DNA of 64,000 nt from JBBDIP01 sp050260675 (GCA_050260675.1 JBLNCN010000011.1:558001-622000), one strand, 5' to 3'; shown: positions 16,752 to 25,652, counted from the stretch's first letter. Program-made: numbers and translations. Notes: a model not told the origin generated them from the letters alone.

Positions 16752-17273
16752 CTATCTCTCCTCCACGTATCCCCTCAGCTGGGCGAGGAAGGCCGCCTCG
16801 TCGGACGGCGTCACACCGTACTTCCTCTTGCCCGTCTCTATCAGTATGATCCCCCGGAGCGACCGTGTTGCGCACATGATAACGTCGCCGGTGCCCGCAT
16901 AGGGGATCTTGCCCAAAGCGAAGCCCGGAAACCGGGTACTGGAGTGCATGGTCATGCGAAGGCCGGTCTTGTTTACACTGACGATCTCGGGCACCGCTAC
17001 GTTGTACTTTACCGGGCCGCAGAACATCGAGAGCCTCTCCGGCGAGAGCTCGTAGCGAACTGTCGACGACCAACCGGCGAGCAGCATCACGCACACCCCG
17101 AGGATGACCAGGATGGCAGCGGGTATGACGGCCACGGCTCCGATCCCGCTTCCGCTCCCAACTACCGCCATAAGCATAAGGCCGGCAAACACAAACAGGA
17201 GGACCCCCGCAAGGCCCAGCCATAGCCAGCCCAGCGAGCGGGCAGCGGGATACTTCGTCGATACCGGTTCCAT
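16752..17273 (-). CDS. Small membrane protein with bacterial PH-like domain
   Basis: A 173-residue protein: two closely spaced transmembrane helices (about residues 16-37 and 45-68) followed by a beta-rich cytosolic domain of about 100 residues (RYELSPERLSMF through GRYGVTP-like KRKYGVTPSD). This is the layout of bacterial PH-domain (YdbS/YcxB-type) proteins. Function is unknown. The start at 17273 has AGAGGTG upstream. It is coupled to the PrsW-like protease downstream and may present or regulate its substrate (inference). Confidence 0.65.
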   Translation of the reverse strand: MEPVSTKYPAARSLGWLWLGLAGVLLFVFAGLMLMAVVGSGSGIGAVAVIPAAILVILGVCVMLLAGWSSTVRYELSPERLSMFCGPVKYNVAVPEIVSVNKTGLRMTMHSSTRFPGFALGKIPYAGTGDVIMCATRSLRGIILIETGKRKYGVTPSDEAAFLAQLRGYVEER

Positions 17274-17418
17274 GCTCTCACCTCTAGATAGGAGTGCTGC
17301 CAATAGCCTCCTTTACAAATCTGCTATCACGACCTCTGCCAGGGCCCACTTGCTACAAACCACTGCTTAACATTACTGCTTGGGCTCCTGCGTCTCCTCC
17401 CACTGGCCCTCCTCCCCA

Positions 17419-17447
17419 TTGACCTTGCATGCAGGGAGTAATAGGAT
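17419..17447 (+). promoter_or_regulatory. Possible promoter of the MATE exporter gene
   Basis: TTGACC, a 17-nt spacer and TAGGAT lie about 60 nt upstream of the start codon at 17508. The -10 is imperfect, so this is a tentative call. Confidence 0.4.
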
Positions 17448-17507
17448 CTACCCTGATGGTTTTGTACCCTAAATATCAAGGATTCCCGCCGGGATGAGGA
17501 CGACAAC

Positions 17508-18992
17508 ATGCCTTCACAGCACGAACCGGAGAACATAGAGATAGAAGAAACCCAAGTCCAGGTGCAGCCCTCACCCGGCGAGGCTGTGGTTCAGGCTCCC
17601 GAAGCAGCGGGAGCCGAGGAACGGCCGGGGCGCCGCAGAGCCAAGCGGATTGACCTCGCTAGCCACACAGTGGAGCAGAACATCTGGATCCTGGCCGGTC
17701 CGCTCATCGCTGAACGACTCCTCCAATCCGTAGTCGACTCCGCTGACATGGCCATGGTCGGACGGGTAGGCGCGTCCGCAGTGACCGCGGTCGGCCTCTC
17801 CAATCAGATATCCATGATCGCTACCGGCTTCTTCGACGCCATCAGGGTCGGCACGACCTCGGTCGTAGCGCGCCGAGTGGGTGCAGGCCGAAATGACGAG
17901 GCGCAGCAGACCTTGCGCCAGTCCCTGCTCATCGCGGCAACTATCGGTGTGGTCTCGTTCCTGCTCTTTTCGGTGTTCTCGGGTACCTGCCTCCGCCTCA
18001 TGGGCGCTGAACCCGACGTGATCGCCCAGGGCACCAGGTACTTCTGGTGGAAGGGGCTCTCACTGGTATTCGAGTACGTCACGATGACGTTCGCCGCGGG
18101 CCTCCGCGGCTCGGGCAACACCAGGCTGCCCATGTGGGTGGGGATGGTGGTCAACGGCCTTAACCTTGTGGGCAATTATCTCCTTATCGGCGGCAACTTC
18201 GGGTTCCCACAGATGAACGCCGAGGGCGCGGGACTAGCGACCGCTTTCGCCCGGTTCGTTGGAATGATGATGATAATCCTCATCACCACCACTCTGGCCA
18301 ATCCTCTGAAGGATTGGCTAAAGGGTTCGTTCCGGCCTAACGGCGAAGCCCTGGGCAACGTCCTTCGCATTGGCGTCCCGGCCTCAGGCGAAAGGCTCAC
18401 CCTGCGCGGTGCCCAGCTCCTTTACACGAGGGCTATTGCAGGACTTGGCACCGCCGCGTACGCCGCTCACCAGATAGCGCTGCGAACAGAGTCGATATCA
18501 CTGGTGCTTGGCTTCTCTTTCGGCGCGACCGCGACCACTCTGGTGGGCCAGTACTTGGGCGCGGATGACCATGAGAAGGCGGAAAGGGCTGCGCGTAGAT
18601 CTCAACAAATCTCCACCCTGGCAATGGGATGCGCTGGTGTCCTCCTCTTTATCTCCGCTCCGGTTGTCGTGAAGCTGTTCATCCCCGAAAACCCCGAGGT
18701 CGTATCTCTTGGCGCCAGCGTGGTCAGGATCGTCGCCGTGGCGCAGCCGTTCATGGCCATCAACCACGTCCTCGCCGGCAGCCTGCGCGGCGCCGGCGAC
18801 ACCGCCTGGGTCATGTACATCACGGGTGCCAGCGCGTGGGCAGTGAGAGTCGTCCTCACCTACCTCCTAGTGGGAAGCTTCGGCCTGCACCTCCAGGGAG
18901 CCTGGTACGCCATGGTGCTTGACCTCATCTTCCGCTCTGTCCTGTTCAGGTGGAGGTTCGGGACCGGCAAGTGGAAGGAGATCAGGGTCTAG
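17508..18992 (+). CDS. MATE family multidrug/metabolite exporter
   Basis: A 494-residue integral membrane protein with an unusual hydrophilic N-terminal tail of about 55 residues (Glu, Gln and Pro-rich), followed by twelve predicted helices. Family signatures include the start of helix 1 (ILAGPLIAERLLQSVVDSADMAMVGR) and the repeated half near 280 (RIGVPASGERL, ALRTESISLVLGFSFG). MATE proteins export cationic drugs or metabolites using sodium or proton gradients. The acidic tail is not usual and could be regulatory. Single gene, ending just before tRNA-Pro. Confidence 0.92.
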   Translation: MPSQHEPENIEIEETQVQVQPSPGEAVVQAPEAAGAEERPGRRRAKRIDLASHTVEQNIWILAGPLIAERLLQSVVDSADMAMVGRVGASAVTAVGLSNQISMIATGFFDAIRVGTTSVVARRVGAGRNDEAQQTLRQSLLIAATIGVVSFLLFSVFSGTCLRLMGAEPDVIAQGTRYFWWKGLSLVFEYVTMTFAAGLRGSGNTRLPMWVGMVVNGLNLVGNYLLIGGNFGFPQMNAEGAGLATAFARFVGMMMIILITTTLANPLKDWLKGSFRPNGEALGNVLRIGVPASGERLTLRGAQLLYTRAIAGLGTAAYAAHQIALRTESISLVLGFSFGATATTLVGQYLGADDHEKAERAARRSQQISTLAMGCAGVLLFISAPVVVKLFIPENPEVVSLGASVVRIVAVAQPFMAINHVLAGSLRGAGDTAWVMYITGASAWAVRVVLTYLLVGSFGLHLQGAWYAMVLDLIFRSVLFRWRFGTGKWKEIRV

Positions 18993-19066
18993 CCGTTCCT
19001 GCTCCTTGCAGAGGGTAGGCATGTCCTGTATAGAGCGCAGATGGCTCCTCGGCGAGAAAGCGGCGT

Positions 19067-19094
19067 TTGCCCTTCGCCAGCAAAACCGTATAAT
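19067..19094 (+). promoter_or_regulatory. Promoter of tRNA-Pro
   Basis: TTGCCC, a 16-nt spacer and a consensus TATAAT end 12 nt before the mature 5' end of tRNA-Pro, so transcription starts close to the tRNA itself. Confidence 0.7.
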
Positions 19095-19106
19095 GTGAGT
19101 ATGCGT

Positions 19107-19182
19107 CGGGGAGTGGCGCAGTTGGTAGCGCGCATGGTTTGGGACCATGAGGCCGCAGGTTCAAGTCCTGTCTCCCCGACCA
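19107..19182 (+). tRNA. tRNA-Pro (UGG anticodon)
   Basis: Acceptor CGGGGAG pairs with CTCCCCG, the anticodon stem CATGG/CCATG encloses TTTGGGA (anticodon UGG), the T-arm is CAGGTTCAAGTCCTG and CCA is encoded. It borders the AT-richer accessory island that begins at 19437. I saw no copy of its 3' end in direct orientation on the far side, so integration at this tRNA is not shown. Confidence 0.96.
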
Positions 19183-19436
19183 GTGTGTTGTAGGCAGCAG
19201 TCAGTTCGAGAGGCGGAAGGTCTTCGCGACGTGACAAAGATAGGCTACCGATAGTAGACAAACCGGTGCTTCCGCACGAACCCAACCCTCTTGCAGCACG
19301 GTCTGCAGCAGCAACTACGCACACCAGTGATCAGGCGTTCACGGCCTCCACCGCTAGACGAACTCGGCTCTGCCTGTTTCCATCCTTAGTCCGTACAACT
19401 CGCTCTACCCCGGATCGGGCAACAACAGGGGTGTAC

Positions 19437-20186
19437 TTACAGCAGATCTTCGGCTACCTGTTCGCCTAGCGGGGTGAGTGTGCATGTGCCATCCGCAGAG
19501 TACTCAATGAGTCGCTCTTTGTGGAGGCTCTTGAGGAGGAAGTGGAAGTCAGTCGGGTTCCGATATTCCACCCAGCTTTGTAGCGTCTTGGCTTGTACAG
19601 GAGCTCCGTTATCCAGGAGGAGTAGCAAAACCTGGTCCCTCTTGCGTAGATTGGGCCTTAGAACCCGATGGGTAGTGCCGACCTTGAACACAGCGGGAAC
19701 GCGCCTTGCGACTATTCTCTCCACCAACCGCTGGCACTCATCGAACGGGAGAGTCGAGGTTAGGCGAACCAGCTCGGCTAGGACCCAGTCACAGGCCGCA
19801 GCTATGTAGGTGCAGTCGATAGTATTGGCAATGACCAGGCTCAGGTGGCCAACACCTCTCTTGTTTCGCAAGTTATAGATGGACTTCAGCACTCGTGGGA
19901 TATGAAGGCGAAATGATTCGTCACCCGCCGCGTCCTCGTAGCGTTTCATCTCCTTATCTCCAAAAACAGGGAGGTTCGTGCCAATCGGCGTGTGTGGGGG
20001 TAGGAGCTCGAACTCTAGAATGCGTCGCACTGATTCTACGAAGAAGCCGGCTTCTAGCTCCCCAGGTTTGAACTTCCTTAGAAGCAGGTATTCCTTCACC
20101 TGCGAGTAGCTGTCCAGCAAACTGGCTACAAGATCGGGAGGGTATCTGGATTTGAGAATGATCTCAACATCCTCAATGACACTCAT
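19437..20186 (-). CDS. HEPN-like (Abi-type) protein with C-terminal winged helix; candidate toxin of a defence system
   Basis: A 249-residue protein I do not recognise by name. The central helical region contains R107-N-K-R-G-V-G-H114, which fits the R-N-x5-H form of the HEPN ribonuclease motif and the R-N-x-GH pattern of abortive-infection C-terminal domains. Residues 182-249 look like a winged helix (VLLLLLDNGAPVQAKTLQSWV, then a basic recognition helix and a TCTLTPLGE wing). The start at 20186 has AGGAAGG upstream. It lies 33 nt after the other small winged-helix gene on the same strand, and both are divergent from a GHKL ATPase-nuclease gene. An RNase role in abortive infection is inference from the motif and context. 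Confidence 0.6.
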   Translation of the reverse strand: MSVIEDVEIILKSRYPPDLVASLLDSYSQVKEYLLLRKFKPGELEAGFFVESVRRILEFELLPPHTPIGTNLPVFGDKEMKRYEDAAGDESFRLHIPRVLKSIYNLRNKRGVGHLSLVIANTIDCTYIAAACDWVLAELVRLTSTLPFDECQRLVERIVARRVPAVFKVGTTHRVLRPNLRKRDQVLLLLLDNGAPVQAKTLQSWVEYRNPTDFHFLLKSLHKERLIEYSADGTCTLTPLGEQVAEDLL

Positions 20187-20219
20187 GATGACCTTCCTCT
20201 GATCGTTCTTGATGCTTCC

Positions 20220-20807
20220 CTACTTGATGAGGCTTGCCAACAGTCTCCTGGCCTCTTCACGACCTGGCGTAGTCAGCCTGACAGTCTTGTTATGACTTCC
20301 GGCTGACCCCTCAACTAGGAAAAACTTCTTGTTCTTTGTCAGGGTAGCGGCGAAGTTGCTGTTATCCAGGCATCCCATGTTCTTGCACAGTTCCCGAAGT
20401 TCGGTAAAGGACGTAGTCGGGTTCCCAACGTATTCGTTCGCGAGGCAATAGAGCAGACAGTACTTAGTCTGATTCTCCGCAAGTGTGGAGACGCCGGGAA
20501 TCTTGGGCACTATGATATTGAACGTCTGCCCATCGATGTGGATAACCTGTAGTACGTCCTGTTCCGCAAGACCAAAGTGCTTCCTGAATGGATCCTCATT
20601 AGCTGATGGAACAGGCAAGCTAGCCGCAGGTGTCGGTGAAGGCTGCACCTCCATCTTTGTCTCCATTTCGGGCTCCTCTAGATTGTGCACCTCAATGAAG
20701 ACTCGCAGCCACTCAAGATGTCGGTCAACGAAGGGCTCTGGTCCATGCAGCTCAACGTTAAGTGAGCGAAACTGGATCTTTGCCGTAACATAGCCTGAAT
20801 CAGCCAT
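20220..20807 (-). CDS. Small protein with C-terminal winged helix, partner of the HEPN-like gene
   Basis: A 195-residue protein of unknown function. The N-terminal 45 residues form a compact alpha/beta unit (AKIQFRSLNVELHGPEPFVDRHLEWL) that looks like a small ligand- or partner-binding domain. A Pro/Glu-rich linker follows (about 50-70). The C-terminal part after residue 115 is mostly helical and ends in a winged-helix-like segment (FTELRELCKNMGCLDNSNFAATL, then VRLTTPGREEARRLL). Start at 20807 rather than 20849, because GGAGGG lies about 10 nt upstream of the former. It heads a two-gene unit with the HEPN-like gene and shares a 184-nt intergenic region with the divergent GHKL gene; it may be the regulator or adaptor of the system (inference). 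Confidence 0.6.
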   Translation of the reverse strand: MADSGYVTAKIQFRSLNVELHGPEPFVDRHLEWLRVFIEVHNLEEPEMETKMEVQPSPTPAASLPVPSANEDPFRKHFGLAEQDVLQVIHIDGQTFNIIVPKIPGVSTLAENQTKYCLLYCLANEYVGNPTTSFTELRELCKNMGCLDNSNFAATLTKNKKFFLVEGSAGSHNKTVRLTTPGREEARRLLASLIK

Positions 20808-20991
20808 CCCTAATCCGCCCTCCTCAAATGTGGACAATATGGGCAACACATACTATTCTCGCAGAACACATCAAATCCTGTAGCAGAAGAGGGAGTCTAG
20901 GTTCAACACAGTGGCAGGATTCATTGTTTTCAGCCAGAATCCCCTACTGGACTGCTTCGTGGATTCCAGTGCCTCTGGGGAGGGTCTGTAA

Positions 20992-22797
20992 ATGGCCAGG
21001 ACAGTTCCTTTTCTCACGCAACCTACACCCAATCAGCTTCGTCGAAAAGTACTAAACATTTGCGACAGCTATAGCAATCCCTGGGATGTGCTTGCCGAAT
21101 TACTGCAAAACTCGGTGGACGCAATCAACCTACATGAGAGAACGTTTCGCACTAATCGCAGACACCAGATAGTTGTCTCCATCGACCAAATAGAGAGAGC
21201 CATAGCTGTCTATGATACTGGAATCGGCTTTGCTCCTGAAAAGTTACCCGTGCTACTGGGTCCTGATGGAACAGATAAACTGCAAGATGACCATGGAGTG
21301 ATCGGTCAAAAGGGAGTAGGTCTTACATATGCGATCTTCACGTCACGGCATTTTCGCGTGAAGTCTAGGTCAGTTAATGGCCTTGTAGAGGCACGAATAG
21401 ACGGGGCCCGCGATTGGAAAGAAGGAGCGATTGAGGACCTTCCTCAAGTTGCCATCGAAAGAGAATCCATAGAACCTGCTGACCCGTCACAAACCTACAC
21501 GGAAGTCACACTGAGGGGTATCGAGGAGGAATACGGAGATGACGACCTTCTCCGCCTCCAGCCTCAGGTCGTGATATACTTGCTTAGATCCAAGACTGCA
21601 ATAGGTTCGACCCGAGTGCTGTTCGGCGCAACCGCGCCCATACCAGATGTGAAGCTTGAGATGACCATGCTGGATGGGAGCAAGTTGGTAGAGTCTATCG
21701 ATTTCCGTTATTTTGCTCCGCATGAGGCACTACCCAAGAGCAGTGTGATATCTCTGCGCGAGCTGCAACAGCAGGCTTCAAAGTGGGATGCGAAGCAGAA
21801 AGCTAGACACCTCAGAGGCAAGTGTGTCGTAAGTCTTGGCTCCGTAACTCGGGGCACCCGCAGAGTAAGCGTCTATGTCTTCATGGCCCATTCGCGCAGT
21901 GTCTGGAGGGAGATCTCAAATCTCATACAGGACCATCAATCGGAATCACACAGCGATGAACCTCTGCTTTGTAAAGGAGGCATCTACGTAGCAACTCGTG
22001 GTATGCCTACGGGAGTTGAGCTTACTCAGCCGCAGACTGGTCAAGCTGCATACTGGCCACTCTTCCACGTCGTATTGGAAGATGATTCGCTCACCTTCGA
22101 TCTTGGCCGCAAGTCAATACCACCCAGGACTCACGGCTTCCTCAAGGATATTGCTCGGGATCAGTTCAACGAACTAAGCGCCTACATCAGATACGTGTCC
22201 GATGACGTTCCGCCGAAACCTGCTATACCTTGGATCCAGCAGCACACCAAGGCCCAGACATTTCAGGAGCTTCAGTCTAGGACTGTTCTCGGACTGCAAG
22301 GCGTCAATTTCCTAAAGCAGCCTAGTGGTGAGGAAGCGAGTGTTGTTGCCTTGTTCCATGAATTGGTTGGATGCGGACTATTGAGGGGGTACTACGGGCT
22401 CCGAAGTGGTCATAGGACAAGGTATGATCTATGGGCGCGGTACAGAGTCCCTAGAACCCTGATCGGACAGAACCTTCGGCCTCAAATTGCTGATGAGAAC
22501 CTGGACCTGCCGCTGATCATCGAGTTCAAGTACAAGGCAGAAGCCATACTAAACGAGATAGACGATGATACGAAGTTCTTCCCCGATATTGACCTACTTG
22601 TATGTTGGGACTTGGATCGTGATCAATTCCAGAAGCATGGAGTCATAGTGGAAGTACTCAAACCTGAAGACGTTTTCTACTACGGAAGCAACTACCAGCT
22701 GACGTGGCCCGGTTCTCATAACCTTGGGCAGGCAGGCATAAAACCCGTTCTGGCATTGAGGCAATTTGTCGAGGACCTTGTAAGGAGGCAGAGCTGA
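20992..22797 (+). CDS. GHKL (Hsp90/MutL/MORC-type) ATPase with C-terminal PD-(D/E)xK-like nuclease domain
   Basis: A 601-residue protein. The Bergerat ATP-binding fold is clear: N-box E36-x3-N40-x2-D43 (LAELLQNSVDAIN), D75-T-G-I-G79, and glycine lid G105-Q-K-G-V-G-L111. A transducer-like middle region follows, to about 380. Near the C-terminus, D479 (in RYDLWARYRV) and E511-F-K513 in a hydrophobic strand (LPLIIEFKYK), followed by DIDLLVCWDLD, match the spacing and context of PD-(D/E)xK restriction-type nucleases. Bacterial GHKL proteins related to MORC are known from restriction-modification neighbourhoods (Iyer, Abhiman and Aravind), but I know no described system with this gene set. Start at 20992 has GGGGAGGG upstream. 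Base composition is more AT-rich than in surrounding core genes. Confidence 0.8.
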   Translation: MARTVPFLTQPTPNQLRRKVLNICDSYSNPWDVLAELLQNSVDAINLHERTFRTNRRHQIVVSIDQIERAIAVYDTGIGFAPEKLPVLLGPDGTDKLQDDHGVIGQKGVGLTYAIFTSRHFRVKSRSVNGLVEARIDGARDWKEGAIEDLPQVAIERESIEPADPSQTYTEVTLRGIEEEYGDDDLLRLQPQVVIYLLRSKTAIGSTRVLFGATAPIPDVKLEMTMLDGSKLVESIDFRYFAPHEALPKSSVISLRELQQQASKWDAKQKARHLRGKCVVSLGSVTRGTRRVSVYVFMAHSRSVWREISNLIQDHQSESHSDEPLLCKGGIYVATRGMPTGVELTQPQTGQAAYWPLFHVVLEDDSLTFDLGRKSIPPRTHGFLKDIARDQFNELSAYIRYVSDDVPPKPAIPWIQQHTKAQTFQELQSRTVLGLQGVNFLKQPSGEEASVVALFHELVGCGLLRGYYGLRSGHRTRYDLWARYRVPRTLIGQNLRPQIADENLDLPLIIEFKYKAEAILNEIDDDTKFFPDIDLLVCWDLDRDQFQKHGVIVEVLKPEDVFYYGSNYQLTWPGSHNLGQAGIKPVLALRQFVEDLVRRQS

Positions 22798-23418
22798 GCA
22801 ACTGGGTACACAATGGGGTAGCCTGTGGGTAGGGGAGTAATGGGGGCTGCCTTCCATCTGAGCGCGACACGTAGCCACATCCAAGGCGATTGCCTTGCCA
22901 CTCCTATGGCACCCTACAGTGGTTTCCTAATCCCTTTGTGATGGTAGACGCGATGGTCCTCAGGGTGAGAAAGGGGGCGGACAGTTTAAGTCTCAGAGCC
23001 CTTACCGCCACCAGTGTGAACATGAGAGGATACCGTTAGGTGTTTGAGTGGAAACGGGCAGAGGAAGCGCCGCCTACAAGCCCTTGCGAACTCGCCGTCG
23101 CGGGGAGCTAGACAGATATTACACACCAGTCACCGGAGGGGTCTTTGTAGAAAAGAAAGGACTTGAACCGTGTATAGAGACAAGAGCGCGCGTTTGGGAA
23201 AGAAACAATAGGCTGCATGCCCTATGGAAAGAAAGCCTTGCAATCGTTTTTCAACACTCAAGAGCCACTAAGGTTCGGTGTCCTTCTTTTCATACCTACG
23301 AGAATCTCGCAAGTACTGGCCTCATTACCGTGCTCAGAAGATGTTTAGAGGTCACGTGTTGCCACAGCCTTCGGATGCTCCTTGGAAGCCATTGTCGAGT
23401 GCCAAAGGACTTCTATCC
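22798..23418. other. Gene-free stretch beside the defence island
   Basis: About 620 bp without a supportable gene. The one longish open frame (23048-23797, plus strand) runs into the antisense strand of the HAAS-domain gene and shows no protein-like pattern. A 12-nt match to the T-arm of tRNA-Pro (GGTTCAAGTCCT) occurs on the minus strand near 23155-23170, in inverted orientation, so it is not an obvious attachment site. Confidence 0.5.
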
Positions 23419-24135
23419 TCAACACCCACTTCTCTGTTTCTCAAAGCCTGAGACCAAGCCAAGAACAATGCAGCCAGTCATTGTAGCCAGCATGTACTTC
23501 ACTGTGAACCAAGGCGCTGTTGGATCGCTCCCTCCGCTGATCCTGTTTATCAGTTCGGGCAGTCTCCATATGCTGACACCGTATATAAGAGAACTGATCC
23601 CCAGTATGACAGCTTTCTCGCCGGTCCAAGCAAACAAGAGAGCTGATGTGATGGCTGCCGAACGATCTCGCCGATACCTGAACGCCTTTCGAAAGTACAG
23701 AGCTCCTACGCCGAACGGGACTGTGAACAGCACGCATCCGAACAGCAGAAGAGCCTTCGGATTACCTATAATAGGAGTTCCTGGGTGTGCGTCATAAGTG
23801 TAGCCTGCTGCAGCAAGGAAGCAAAACAACGCTACGTAGGTGATAGCCATCAACGAGCACCCAATCAAGACACGCCAGAAGTAATACCCTCTGCGAGAAG
23901 ATATTACATGTAAGCAGGCTGCTTTGTAATCCTTCCGTAGACTCTCTACGTCGCCCATCTGCTCAATTACCTTGGCTCTGGCTTCTTCCGGTTTATACCC
24001 CCGTTCAATCAAGAGCTGGTACTCTTCGGACAGATGGTTCATCAACTCAGCTTTTGCTCTTCGATGATAGGAGGTGTAGCCTACTTCTAGAAGGATGCCG
24101 TTGACGTAATCCTCCATCCATTTAGAATTGCTCAC
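23419..24135 (-). CDS. HAAS/permease-prefix membrane protein, PadR partner
   Basis: A 238-residue protein. The N-terminal 75 residues form the HAAS-type helical domain that accompanies PadR regulators (a W-x-x-Y start, RAKAELMNHLSEEYQLLIERGYKPEEA, VIEQMGDV). The remainder has five or so transmembrane helices. Such proteins are thought to act with the PadR repressor in sensing membrane or antibiotic stress; the ligand is unknown. The GTG start at 24135 is preceded by GGGGAGGG and overlaps the padR-like gene by 14 nt, so the two are translated together. Confidence 0.8.
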   Translation of the reverse strand: MSNSKWMEDYVNGILLEVGYTSYHRRAKAELMNHLSEEYQLLIERGYKPEEARAKVIEQMGDVESLRKDYKAACLHVISSRRGYYFWRVLIGCSLMAITYVALFCFLAAAGYTYDAHPGTPIIGNPKALLLFGCVLFTVPFGVGALYFRKAFRYRRDRSAAITSALLFAWTGEKAVILGISSLIYGVSIWRLPELINRISGGSDPTAPWFTVKYMLATMTGCIVLGLVSGFEKQRSGC

Positions 24136-24463
24136 TTAGTTCCCTCCCCAGTATGCGCTCCATGGCGTTGACCAGGACTTCCCATTGGTTCTTCTTGTCC
24201 GCTAAGACTGAGCGCCCTCTGTCGGTCAGTGTGTAGCAGCGGCGTTTTCTACCATTTCCAGTCTCCTCGTACGAGTCGATATACCTCTTGCTCTCCATGA
24301 CGTGGAGCAACGGATAAAGACTACCTTGGCTCATGGAAAACGCTCTGTTAGATAGGAGTTCCATCTCCTGGATGATCTCGTACCCGTACATGTCCTTTGT
24401 GCTTAGTAGCTCAAGGATGATGATCTCATGGGTTCCCTTGGACAGTTCTTTGTTAACCCTCAT
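24122..24463 (-). CDS. PadR family transcriptional regulator
   Basis: A 113-residue winged-helix protein with all PadR hallmarks: ELSKGTHEIIILELLSTKDMYGYEI at the first helix, SMSQGSLYPLLHVMESKRYI as recognition helix and wing, and YTLTDRGRSVL near the C-terminus. These repressors are often released by phenolics or antibiotics. It is first in a two-gene operon with the HAAS membrane protein, and its own promoter region contains a TATAT-centred palindrome that could be its operator. Confidence 0.93.
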   Translation of the reverse strand: MRVNKELSKGTHEIIILELLSTKDMYGYEIIQEMELLSNRAFSMSQGSLYPLLHVMESKRYIDSYEETGNGRKRRCYTLTDRGRSVLADKKNQWEVLVNAMERILGRELSEQF

Positions 24464-24474
24464 AGCGACACCTC

Positions 24475-24487
24475 TATATAAGATATA
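24475..24487. promoter_or_regulatory. Putative PadR operator
   Basis: The palindrome TATATAAGATATA lies 12 nt upstream of the padR-like start codon. Five of six base pairs of each arm match. The location fits autoregulation; binding is inferred. Confidence 0.45.
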
Positions 24488-24930
24488 TGGCGGTGCTCAG
24501 AGGTCCCGTCAAGGTCATTCTGTTATGCAGAGGCCCCAGTGTATCGAGGATGTGTTCTTTGAAGGCCGTTCCATTCGTCTTGCCTCCACAAATGAAGCGT
24601 TTGAGCTCTTGGTGTCCGATATCGACCTTTCCGCGCCTCCATGTTCATAGACGAGCGGAGGGCGCTGGCGACTCCCGACCTAGAAACCGGCGAATATGAG
24701 AGGACGGATCTTCCCTCCAAGTCCTGCAGCCAGCTTAGAGAGGAGAATGCTGAACTCAGGGTCACGATCGCTGAGATGGCTGCCGGACGCAACCAAATGG
24801 AATTGCTTTTCGGGTGCTAGGCAATGTAGCGAATTACGAGCATAATCGAAGGTAAAGCGCGTCACGCCAATCGGACGGGATGCGTAGGATGCCTGATGAG
24901 CCGGTTCACCTCGGCGCTTGGAGGAACCCA
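24488..24930. other. Stretch of mostly unassigned sequence between padR and the YczE-like gene
   Basis: About 440 bp. Apart from the possible 59-codon reading frame at 24641-24820, nothing here has a protein-like pattern. No transposon end or RNA fold was recognised. Confidence 0.4.
24641..24820 (+). CDS. Possible 59-residue small protein or gene fragment
   Basis: ATG to TAG frame encoding MFIDERRALATPDLETG, ending in a charged helical segment (SQLREENAELRVTIAEMAAG) that could form a coiled coil. No good ribosome site precedes the ATG, and it may equally be the 3' remnant of a decayed gene. Not recognised. Confidence 0.25.
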   Translation: MFIDERRALATPDLETGEYERTDLPSKSCSQLREENAELRVTIAEMAAGRNQMELLFGC

Positions 24931-25608
24931 ATGGATTTTGCCAAGAAGTTCGCGCTACTCATGTTCGGCCTTTTCCTATTTGGAGTCGGCATACTGCTTG
25001 CCATACACTCTCAACTTGGGGCTTCGCCGTGGGATACTTTCCATGTGGGTATTGCCAACCGCACGCCGTTAAGTCTCGGACAAGTGTCCCAAATCCTCGG
25101 TGTGGTCATTATCTTGATCGACATCGCCATGAAGCAGATGCCGGGCAGGGCCACAATACTAAACATGTACTTCGTAGGCTACTTTGTTGACCTCCTTGAG
25201 GGGCATTCGCTAATTCCCAATGTCCAGAACCTGTTTGGCAAGGTAGTTATGCTTCTCTTGGGCATAGTTGCGGTGGGCTGGGGGACTTTCTTCTATCTGA
25301 ACGCGGGTTGGGGCGCAGGTCCAAGGGATGGGCTCATGCTAGGCCTATCGCGGCTCTTGTCAACGAAGGTGTGGAAAGCCAGGACCGCGATAGAAGTCTG
25401 CGTTGCGCTGGCCGGACTTGCCCTGGGCGCAAAGCTGGGATTGGGGACGGTTGCAGTCGCGTTGCTGGTGGGCCCCGCGGTCCAGATCGCCTACCGCATT
25501 GGCGGTATCGATCCCAAAGCGATCGTGCACCGAACGCTAGCTGACGATTACCGCGCCCTGGTCTCCAGGACCCGGCATTCGCAAGAAGGGCGCGTGCGCA
25601 GTCAATAG
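24931..25608 (+). CDS. YczE/YitT-like multipass membrane protein
   Basis: A 225-residue protein with five or six transmembrane helices and the family's repeated motif: LGASPWDTFHVGI in the first half and WGAGPRDGLMLGLS in the second, each a glycine-rich loop ending in D. This is the YczE/YyaS/YitT-type family of unknown function, often next to regulators. The start at 24931 rather than 24880 is set by GGAGG about 5 nt upstream. Confidence 0.85.
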   Translation: MDFAKKFALLMFGLFLFGVGILLAIHSQLGASPWDTFHVGIANRTPLSLGQVSQILGVVIILIDIAMKQMPGRATILNMYFVGYFVDLLEGHSLIPNVQNLFGKVVMLLLGIVAVGWGTFFYLNAGWGAGPRDGLMLGLSRLLSTKVWKARTAIEVCVALAGLALGAKLGLGTVAVALLVGPAVQIAYRIGGIDPKAIVHRTLADDYRALVSRTRHSQEGRVRSQ

Positions 25609-25652
25609 CCACGTCGGTCAGAACAGACTTTGCAGATAAGGCGGACAAGCAG

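Noticed and set aside
23150..23175. 12-nt match to the tRNA-Pro T-arm as possible att site of the island
   Set aside because: It is inverted relative to the tRNA, covers only the universal T-arm core, and no integrase is present, so it does not support tRNA-targeted integration.
23048..23797. A 249-codon open frame on the plus strand
   Set aside because: Its second half is exactly antisense to the HAAS-domain gene, the first half has no protein-like composition, and no ribosome site precedes it.
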